64,000 nucleotides of DNA. It comes from Phoronis australis. Taxonomy: Eukaryota; Phoronida; Phoronidae. The position numbers were made by a program, and so were the translations under genes. Location of the stretch: the NCBI GenBank assembly GCA_002633005.1, contig NMRA01000033.1, positions 622,233-686,232 of the forward strand, in the 5' to 3' direction. Under the pieces are notes generated by a model, which saw only the letters and a list, made by a program, of their open reading frames with translations, was not told the origin of the DNA and did no database searches. This document shows, one piece after another, positions 55,501 to 64,000 of the stretch (position 1 is the first letter of the stretch; every line of letters starts with the position of its first letter).

Positions 55501-57219
55501 TAATTTCACTCTTTTCCATTTATTGATGATATTTAGCCTTTCATATTCATGGCTACCTTTGCCTCTCTATAAATCCGGCACTGACGACTATTCATGATTG
55601 AAAAAAGATAAGTTTGCAAATTCATCAAAAAAAAAAACAAAGTCGTGCAAAGCACATTAGTATCAAGGTAGTATCAAGGCATTCGGTCCAAGCAACCAAA
55701 AATGATGTATTGAACAATACAATTGGTAGGATCGCCATCGTAAGGATAGTTTAAAAAACTTGATGACCACTATTTGTGAATACATACCAACTTAACGATA
55801 AAATGTGGATACTTTTCCCAACAGTGTCATAAGAATAGTACTTTGTAACAAACTCGCACATGTTGAACATGTCTTCCGAGGGAACCATTTTTCATGAGCG
55901 TTAGTACATATCTAGCTGATTAATCAAAGTACACTTGGCAATCAAAAACCTCTGGAATGAACCAAAATACACGTTTAACACGAATCAATTCTGAAACTTT
56001 TTTGGGGGGCTCCCAACCCCGCAGGATATGCCTCATCCCCTACTCCTTGCCTGTCAAGAATCATCGAACATACTTTCGGGAATAGTCTGATAACAGCAAA
56101 TTCATTAGTTTCTGATGACTTTTTACTATTAGAAGCAAACCCTGCAAGTACTACTGATGCTTCAGTGAACGTAGTTGCAGAGTCGTGGGAAAATCTCTAT
56201 CATCCGATCCCTAAATAGCCGCAATGAAGTACACCAGACGATATTTGGGTATCTGAAATAACTCTCAAATATTGACAAAATTCAGACAGTTCTAAAGGGT
56301 GTCCCAAAAAGTGCTCTCACAATTCAAAGGACAATTAATACATTAGTGGTTTAAATTCAAAAACAGGTGATCAAAAAAGAATTCAAGAAGGCATTCCTCA
56401 TTAAGTTGGGAAGATTAATTGTCTTTGCAATTTCTTGATGTTTTTTAGTTTCCACCATAAATTTTCGTTCTCCAAAGCAGTTTGCGAATCCATGGAACCA
56501 ATCGAATATTTTTTTCTCATTGTCTAAACGACTCTGCTAGGTGTTCAATCTATGCAACAAAAGAACATCAAGTGTACTGTGGTAGTTCCCGGAAATGAAG
56601 TACAACGTAAGGCCAGGAGAGGGCAGCACATTTTGATCCTGAAATCGCTGGTCGGGTGTTCACAAAATATTTGCTTTTTGGTCACGTTTGCAATGACAAA
56701 TTATGTACATCGTGTTGACTACTGTTAGTCAAAAGGATGTTGTCAGTAAGGGTACTAATGTACCATGCCTGACAGCGGAATTTAACGCACCGTGCCAACA
56801 GACAGTTGTCATCAACAGTATTAATCTCGTTCCTCCGCCTCCGGCTAAAGACAAAGTCCTAAGCCGAGGACTGCAAACTCAACCGTGTGTGGAGCTGTAG
56901 GCCTAAATCAAGAATCAAAACCCAAGAATTCCTGATGATTTGGCTGTATTGACCAGTACGTATGGTTGGTTGTAAAATTTATGTGGAACAGGTGCATATC
57001 CTGGCTACAGATCTCAGCAACCCCTTCGCCTCGGCCTCCTCAGCTGTGCCATTTTGGGCTTGGAGGGGTAACTAGTCCGCAAAGTGGATTAGAATTTTGC
57101 GGATAGTTGTAGATCATGGGTGCCATTCACACATACAAATGACCTTTTGAAATTGACATGGAAAGTCAGTGAAAGCAGTTCTTAGTGAACCAAATTCTTG
57201 GTTAAATACATGTTACGAC
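49551..57219. other. Region without a supported gene
   Basis: Mostly AT-rich, with short open frames only. A GC-richer, CpG-containing patch at about 53600-53850 and 54080-54360 could be a promoter or repeat. Poly-G/poly-C tracts occur at 53790-53850. The frame 50914-51108 has coding-like composition but no domain I recognise. Confidence 0.4.
49697..49716. repeat. CA microsatellite
   Basis: About ten CA units in a row. Confidence 0.95.
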
Positions 57220-57354
57220 AAAAGTGGAGTAAACGTGTCCATCTTCAAAATGGCTACCGGAACCAATTTACATGGAATAACGGAAATTGCCATTACTCAG
57301 TGAAAACTGGTTCCCGGCAGCCATTTTTGAGAGGGAACCATCTACTCCACTTTT
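57220..57354. mobile_element. Palindromic MITE
   Basis: It begins AAAAGTGGAGTA and ends TACTCCACTTTT. The arms remain complementary through the AAAATGGCTACCGG/GGCAGCCATTTTTG and CCAATTTACA/GAAAACTGGTT blocks, so the 135-bp unit folds into one hairpin. No coding capacity. Confidence 0.8.
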
Positions 57355-58442
57355 ACTCAGATCTCAGTTGGACTAGCTGCAGCTTAACAAAGAGTTATAG
57401 TCCTGGCTGAGAAGATAAGTGTTTTATTACCCCCTATGAATTTGTGAATAGCTGAGCCCTCAATGGCTATCTTTGTGTTCCGGATGCAAAAAAAGGCCAG
57501 CGCCCTGTCTTTCGGCCACTTGGAACAATTATACATTTCAGGTGTTTTGTAGGATTCCCCTTTGTTGAGCACCATGCAATGTTGAAAAATCTGCCATCAC
57601 CAAGACTTAATCTGGGGCTTCCCGCACGAAAGTCCAAACCATTCACCTAATTGCTGCTATGGGAAGCGGCTTGGATATTTTTTATTGGTCTGTCACGACA
57701 CAAAGTCACATGATACAACTCAATAATTTGTTATGCGCTTTATTTTCGATTCTGCCTAGGCCTGTCCTGTCCCCTCTATCATGTATGTTTCAAATACACT
57801 GGCAGCATCTAGCAGCTGTCTGCCAATAAACTAGTCATGGACTCCTGTGCCCAGTTGCATGAAACAGTCCCAAATAGAGACTCAACTAAGTACCCTAAAT
57901 TTATTGCGTATTTGTGGACTTGTTAGCTTTGATACAAATCGATCTAGTGAACTCTATATTGAATTCTCAATGGTATCAAAAATAAATAGGAATTTTTTCA
58001 TGCAAGGCTCCTAATTTAACGACTTAGTCCCTATTATGTTTATTGAACTCAGGGCTCAGTTTTTAGTTAGAAAATGTCATGAGTCAAAAAGGAGCTCGTG
58101 AATAAATGTGAAATTAACTTTTAGTGACCTTTGTTGAGTCCCTGTTTGGGACTGTTTCATGCATTTGTGCAGTGACAAATAATGCTATGCCCCTTCATAG
58201 ACCGGGATCCCACAGCTTTTTTGGGCATGAAAAGGTAACCAATTTCCTTTGGTGCCACAGTGGTCTATGGGTATCCTCATGCTTGGAAATGGCCGTCTGG
58301 CAGGTTCGCTCTGGTGGATGTGGTCAGGGGAGCCAAGAGAATGGCACTCAAAAATTGAGCTATATCAACTTTTCTGGTAACCACTTCAAACTGCCTCCGA
58401 TACCTACTACCTAATCCACTGTATTAAAATTGGTCACTGCCA

Positions 58443-59250
58443 GACAATTTCAGTGGTGGAAAGTATCAGCCAGACGGTTATAAACAAGGTAAAAAAAATG
58501 AACTATATCAATCCAAGAGGTAACCACATGAAACCAGTTGCAAAATATTCACCGTGAGCACAGGTATCACGAGTAAACACTGCCAGACAAATCTAGTGGT
58601 GGATTAGCACTGCCAGACACGCCCAAATACCTGAGTTGAGCTAGATCAACCCAGTAGGTAACCGTTTGAAACAAATTGTACGATGTTCAGCATCACTGTA
58701 CATGGCATAACAGTAAGATGCCGGACAATTTCAGTGGTGGGATGCCCCTGCCAGACGATTATCAAAAAGGTTTAAAAATTGAGCTAGATCAACCCAAGAG
58801 GTAACTGCTTAAAACTAGTTGCAAAATATTCACCGTAAACCCAGGTATCACGAATAAACACTGCCAGACAAATCTAGTGGTGGGTTAGCTCCGCCGGACA
58901 TGCCCAATTACCTGAGTTGAGCTAGATCAGCCCACTAGGTAACCATTTGAAACCAGTTGCACAATGCTTAGCATCACTGCACATGGCAGTAAGATGCTAG
59001 ACAATTTCAGCATTATGGTGCCCCTGCCAGACGACTAAAGAAAGGGCTAAAATTTGAGGTAAATCAACCCAAGAGGTAACTGCATGAAACCAGTTGGAAA
59101 ATATTCTACATAAGCCCATGTATCATGAATAAACACTGCAAGACTTGTCTAGAGGTGGTTAGCCCAGCCAGACACGACTAAATATCTGAGTTGGGCCAGA
59201 TTTATCTGCCAGGTAATCGTTTGAAACAGTTTGCATATCGAGCAACATTC
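58443..59250. repeat. Tandem ~280-bp repeats, left arm
   Basis: AGACAATTTCAGTGGTGG recurs at about 58443, 58722 and (altered) 58998, a period near 277 bp. Each unit has two related halves, with TGCCAGACAAATCTAGTGGTGG and GAGCTAGATCAACCCA...AGGTAACC motifs. Such subterminal repeats often bind a transposase. Confidence 0.85.
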
Positions 59251-59368
59251 AACATGCAACAAAAGGTACTTTTCAGACATTTTCAGGTGTGGGGCAGTAG
59301 CATGCAGAGATTTGGTCGATGCAAGTTTTTCTTGGATGCCTCTCTTAACTCAAATGCATATATTCTAT

Positions 59369-60363
59369 TCATGCCCGTAACCAGCATTGGGGGGGGGGCT
59401 CAAATTTCAAGAATGGTGGACCTTTGGAGTTCTTGGCAAGACCTTTGACGGAGCTCAATTAGGGGGAAGGGAAATCTGTATGCACAACGATGACTCTCAG
59501 CTCTATGTTCATGAGATGAGACAGAATTTGTAATATCAAAAAAAGGATGCTCAAAATGAACTTAACTAGTTACGGTAAGTTTAGCTGGCGATCAAAATCT
59601 GCTACTGTTTCGGTACTTCAAGTTGAAAACTTAGATAAAAAGTTATCAACCCGTTCCCGGTAAGAAAAAAACATTAGTGGGCAGAAGCACTAAAAATTAA
59701 ATAAAACCAAATTTATGAAACTTATCGTTCCTTTGGGAAGTGACCCTTTGTGATGAATAGCACAAGTTAACCTTTTTAGTCATTTTGTAATATTTATAAT
59801 GTACCAATTAAGTTAAAACTACTCCAGAATTGCAGACTATAACTCTGCAAATGTCAGAGAAAACCAAATTGGGGGTAATAACAACAACCATTGTTGAGAC
59901 AGTAATGCTAGCAATTACCTATCCACTTCATTTGCTCAGATCTACCAATGATTTTATAGTTACCTAAGATCTCCGACTTATGACCTAAATATGTCACAGT
60001 GTTACAAGTAGTGCCACCTTCTGGAAGGCGCTCAAATACAGCATAATAACATGGATGACTGTAATGCCAGTGTTTCCTCTAGTGCTTACAAAATACTTTG
60101 TTTCACTTGCCTAAAGATAAGGAGAGGTAAGTGTATATTCATTATATATTCGAATGAGCCCCCCCCCATTTGGCAAAGTGGGCAAAAAGGTCCGCCCCTG
60201 AGAGACAAAATGTCCGAGGAAATGGGACAAAAGTCCAGTAAATAAGCGCAAAGGCGCAATTCACAGTGTTTTTTTATTTAGTCCACCCGCTCTTTTGTTA
60301 GCAAAAGGTCCGTAACGTCAGGAATTCGAGCCCCCCCATTTTGAAGGCTGGGTGCGCGCATGC
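59369..60363. mobile_element. G-tract/GCGCGCATGC family copy nested in the foldback spacer
   Basis: The left end ATGCCCGTAACCAGC plus a G tract resembles the left end of 2489-2729. The right end (60160-60362: GGCAAAAAGGTCCGCCCC, AGAGACAAAATGTCCGAGG, GGCTGGGTGCGCGCATGC) matches its right half closely. About 700 bp in between is not shared with the short copy. Confidence 0.6.
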
Positions 60364-60544
60364 TGACGTAAACTTGCAGACAAAAATCTCTCACCTTGTG
60401 TGGTGACTTATGTCGTACGGACTCACTGGCTTTATTAAAAATCGAAGTGCCTGGTTCCTCGATATGATGCTTATTTAGTGTGAATGGGCTTATAACTAAT
60501 TTTGTTTCGACTCTTTATAATTTGTTGTGCCACGTGCTGACCAT

Positions 60545-61080
60545 CGTGCATTTGAATTCAAATGGTTACCTAGTGGATTGGTCTAGCTCAACTCAGGTGC
60601 TTGGATAACCAACCCACCAATAGATGTGTCTGGCAGTATCTATTCTTGATACCTGGGCTTACGGTGAATATTTTGCAACTGGTTTTAAGCGGTTACCTCT
60701 TGGGTTGATCTACCTCAATTTTTAACCCTTTTTGATAATCGTCTGGCAGGGACACTCCACCACTGAAATTGTCTGGCATCTAACTGTTGTTCCATGTACA
60801 GTGATGCTGAACATCGTGCAATTGGTTTCAAACGGTTACCTGGTGGGTTGATCTAGCTCAACTCGGGTATTTGAGCGTGTCTGGCGTGGCTAACCCACCA
60901 CTATATTTGTATGGCAGTGCTCATTCGTGATACCTGGGCTAGCGGTGAATATTTCGCAACTGATTTCATGCGGTTACCTGTTGGATTGATCTACCTCAAT
61001 TTTTTACCTTGTTTATAATGGTCTGACTGATACTTTCCACCACTGAAATTGTCTGGCAGTGACCAATTTTGATACAGTGG
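60545..61080. repeat. Tandem ~275-bp repeats, right arm (inverted)
   Basis: CCACTGAAATTGTCTGGC recurs at about 60764 and 61038. The units are reverse complements of those in the left arm, with about one fewer copy. Confidence 0.85.
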
Positions 61081-61754
61081 ATTAGGTAGTAGGCATCGGA
61101 GGCAGTTTGAAGTGGTTACCAGAAAAGTTGATCTAGCTCAATTTTTGAATGCATTCTCCTAGCCCACCTGACCACACCCACCAGAGCGAACCTGCCAGAC
61201 GGCCATTTCCAAGCATGAGGATACCCATAGACCACTGTGGTACCAAAAAAAATTGGTTACCTTTCATGCCCAAAAAACCTGTGGGATCCCGGTCTATTCA
61301 TTTTGATTATTAAATGCAGTTGTTCTAGCAGCCCAATCAAAGTGCGCGATAATGGAGTATTTTGTAACTGAAGTTACTGAGTTTGTAATAGTTTTGCATG
61401 GAGATTGTTGAACATAAATTATTGTCGTGAAACAGCCAAAAGAAAGTGGTATGTAATGTGAAACTTCACTGTTATAGTTTTATCCTTGGCGTAATCACTT
61501 TGAAGGCATCTTTAAACTTTGAAAATTATTGTAACATCCCAGGACCCTACTATCATGTATCATAGCCGTTGCAGTTATATCGCCTGTGGTAGGGCTCGGC
61601 CCTCAAGCATGGGTAATTCCCATTTAAATTTGAAAATGCAGGGAAAGACATCGATTGAAGTATGCATATAGGCTCTGATTTATAGTTAACACTTGCCCAG
61701 AATTCGAAGTCAACTTGAATTTAGTCAACATAATTTGAACATATCCAAGGCATG

Positions 61755-61885
61755 AAATTTTGTCGAGTTTCACTTGAGGTTTTCTCGCTTTGTGCCATGT
61801 TCAGGATGTTACATGGGATCAAGCCAGTTCTCAAACGAAAAGTCCAAAGGACACAAATCTTACAAGTTCTTCTGGTAGATGACAT
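61755..61885. repeat. Fragment related to the THAP-containing element (inverted)
   Basis: The reverse complement contains CTTGTAAGATTTGTGTCC and TTGGACTTTT, matching 38653-38690, followed by a looser match to 38700-38760. It is a second, fragmentary member of the family at 38036-39206. Confidence 0.6.
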
Positions 61886-62419
61886 TTAAGCAACAACATA
61901 TGCAATTCTCGTGTTGTGTGGACTAACCAAGTAATTTCCCTGTCCTAAATTGTCTGACGTCACCTTTAAGCTTATCATTTTTCCCTTGCTGTGCTTTTTC
62001 ATGGCAACTAAAAAGTAGAGTTGAAATCATTTGTGAACTCCATCTCATTTCCTGTAGACGTGTTTTATCTTCAAGGGTATTCATAGGACCAGAAAAGATT
62101 GTTGATGAAAGGGATATTTTTTGTAACATGTAGTTATGACGAAGTCAAAACTTCTTATTTGGTTGCCCAAATTCAGCAACTGCCTCTTGATATATTTGTG
62201 ACTAAATGAGTGCATAACATTATGGAGAGACCTTTTAGGGTCAAAGCTTTGCCCATCTCTATCACTGCGCCACCTTTACTGCTGACTGACCCTGTGAATG
62301 GGTGATGAAATGCATTCTTGACACCTTGTAATTTGGTGCCAAACAGTCTGCTCTTGATAGTTGCAACACTCACAAACCGCGGAGGCTTTTTTATGCACCT
62401 ACATATTTATATGTGGATG

Positions 62420-63360
62420 CATTATGCCGTCATCTGTACATCCGTCTGTCTGGCGTCTGCTGCTCTATCTCCAAAACCCTTTGACGTACATTCATGAAAT
62501 TTTGCACTTAAGTTCCTTTTATGGATGGGACAGCATGAGCGAACTTTCAGACAGATCCGACTACCGGTGTGCCCCCAAGTGGCAATTTTATTTTTTTATG
62601 CTTACCTTTATATCCTCAATGGTCCTCGACGTATTTTCATGAAATTTGGAGTATAGGCATCTATTGGTGATGTGACGCTATTCTCATGTCTTCGAATGGA
62701 TTCAACGTAGTTTGCACCACCCAATGGCCCTTTTTGCTGTTTTCGAGTCTGTTTTTTGGCGTCCACCCCTCTGTCAACCAAACTGTCCTAAGGATGACTG
62801 TGAAAATTGGCATGCATCTTCTTGCTATGAAGAGGACGGCTGACGGTGATTTTACGACAATTTCGACTACTGTGGTGCCTCCAAGTGGTAGTTTTAATTT
62901 TTTCACGCCCATGGCTGTATGTGCTAAGCCGTTGGCAGGATCTTTGCTAAATTTAGCAAGTGTATTTATGTGATGTTGACAACAGATGACAACAATTTTC
63001 GGACGGATATGTGTGCCCCCTAGTGACAAGTTTATTTTTGTATGTTTACCACTGTATCTTCAAAGGTCCTCAACGGATTTTCAGAAAATTTGGAATATAG
63101 GCATCTAATGGTGAGATGATGGTATCATCCCGTTTTCGGCTGGAATCGAGGTACTTTGTGCCACCTAGTAGCCACTTTTCCTGTTTTCAAGTCTGTTTTT
63201 TGGCATCCACCCCTCGATCGACCAAAACATTCTAAGGTGATTTTGAAAATTGGCGTATATGTTCTCAGTGTGAAGAGGACAGTTGACGATAACGAATTTG
63301 ACTGCTGTGGTGTCTCCTACTGGTAGTTTCTGCAAATTTTGCCATGCCTCGAGGTGTCAG
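62420..63360. repeat. Tandem array of ~430-bp units
   Basis: At least two imperfect units are visible. GTCTGTTTTTTGGC(G/A)TCCACCCCTC occurs at about 62748 and 63191; GGTCCTC(G)AC...TTTTCA...AATTTGGA...TAGGCATCTA occurs at about 62620 and 63068; a GTGTGCCCCC block occurs at about 62567 and 63009. A truncated first unit lies at 62420-62600. Both strands are open over long stretches, but I see no domain, so I treat these ORFs as repeat by-products. Confidence 0.75.
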
Positions 63361-64000
63361 TAGTTTTAGTTGTTGATGCTATTTGCTGTGGGCAAGTTGA
63401 CACACCTGTGACAACATGCCCCACTTTGTCCAGGTAGTGTTACTTGTTCTGGGATAATTTGCCGTAGCACAATTAACAGCGAGTTCACAAACCTTCGGAC
63501 AAGCAATAAGTATTAGCTGCCTTCATTTGCACCTCTGTTTTCTTCTATTCTTGGCATGTTTAAGTATTTTGATAATCACTTCATCAAGATGTAGAAATGT
63601 CCAAAAACTTCACAGGAGAAATCAAAAAATTAACAATTTCAAAACCCAGTAAATGTGAAAGTTTCAACCTTCATTGTGTCGTATGGTGTCTTGTGTGTTG
63701 TGTGGATGTTCAGCTGACTGAGGGCAACTTGCAATAGTTGTGGTGGAAATAGTAAGATTTATTCTGGATAAAGCCTTATTTGCTATTAATTGTTCTCCCA
63801 CAGGAAAAATCAGGAACCCCAACTGTGTTCATTTGATACATTTCACTACTGGACAACCTCAGCGTCTATGTATTCTCCCATAGGGAAAGAGACCTGAAAA
63901 GGTTCAACTGTATGTAGGTTAATGCTTGGGAGGCATTATACACTGAGGTCACAAATTATCGCACCGGCATTTTACGTAGCCCACCTGATAAAACACCCAT
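63361..64000. other. Window end, nothing recognised
   Basis: AT-rich sequence with two TTCTCCCA(C/T)AGG(G)AAA blocks (about 63792 and 63873). No gene, terminal repeat or RNA gene was recognised. Confidence 0.4.

Larger units (their letters stand above)
58198..61296. mobile_element. 3.1-kb foldback element with very long inverted arms
   Basis: It starts TAGACCGGGATCCCACAG and ends with the exact reverse complement. The outer about 140 bp of both ends stay highly similar (CCACAGTGGTCTATGGG, AAATGGCCGTCTGGCAGG). It is flanked by TTCA on both sides (58194-58197, 61297-61300), a likely 4-bp target duplication. The left arm reaches about 59250 and the right arm begins about 60545. Between them lies a 1.3-kb spacer with no transposase, containing another repeat. 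The arms contain tandem repeats. The superfamily is unassigned. Confidence 0.85.

Overview
The window looks like nuclear DNA from an invertebrate animal. It is AT-rich and low in gene density, with long introns, vertebrate-style gene families (HEXIM, THAP, sniffer-like SDR) and many decayed DNA transposons. It has none of the compact gene packing or ribosome-binding sites of a prokaryote. I cannot name the species. A marine invertebrate (amphioxus, hemichordate, echinoderm, cnidarian or mollusc) would fit. One unresolved base (position 2514) and one 206-base run of N (25582-25787) mark assembly gaps.

Three host loci can be supported, all on the minus strand. (1) Positions 2181-2312 hold the first coding exon of a short-chain dehydrogenase/reductase of the sniffer type; its later exons were not found. 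(2) Positions 6973-7833 hold a complete single-exon HEXIM gene, the P-TEFb inhibitor. (3) Positions 13369-32839 hold one large gene that I assembled from ten exons with matching splice phases. It encodes a predicted 563-residue protein: a basic N-terminus, a conserved domain of unknown function, a winged-helix-like segment and a C-terminal nucleoside phosphorylase (PNP/UDP) domain. Inside its introns lies a near-identical second copy of exons 3 and 4, and upstream of that copy an exon with a complete THAP zinc-finger domain. Splice phases of the duplicated exons would let THAP replace the normal N-terminus, so the locus may make two regulators sharing one phosphorylase-like C-terminus. The N gap falls exactly at the THAP-exon 3' junction, so this is unproven.

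The rest is mostly transposon debris. It includes palindromic MITEs at 1154-1322 and 57220-57354, a perfect 26-bp hairpin at 2018-2076, a hAT-type element with a perfect 8-bp target duplication (39499-39980) and two relatives, a decayed THAP-containing element with long terminal inverted repeats (about 38036-39206), a 3.1-kb element with very long inverted arms built from tandem repeats (58198-61296), a G-tract/GCATGCGCG-ended family (2489-2729 and inside 59369-60363), and a tandem array at about 62420-63360. From 33 to 58 kb I found no convincing host gene, only a PHD-finger-like fragment at 36139-36426.
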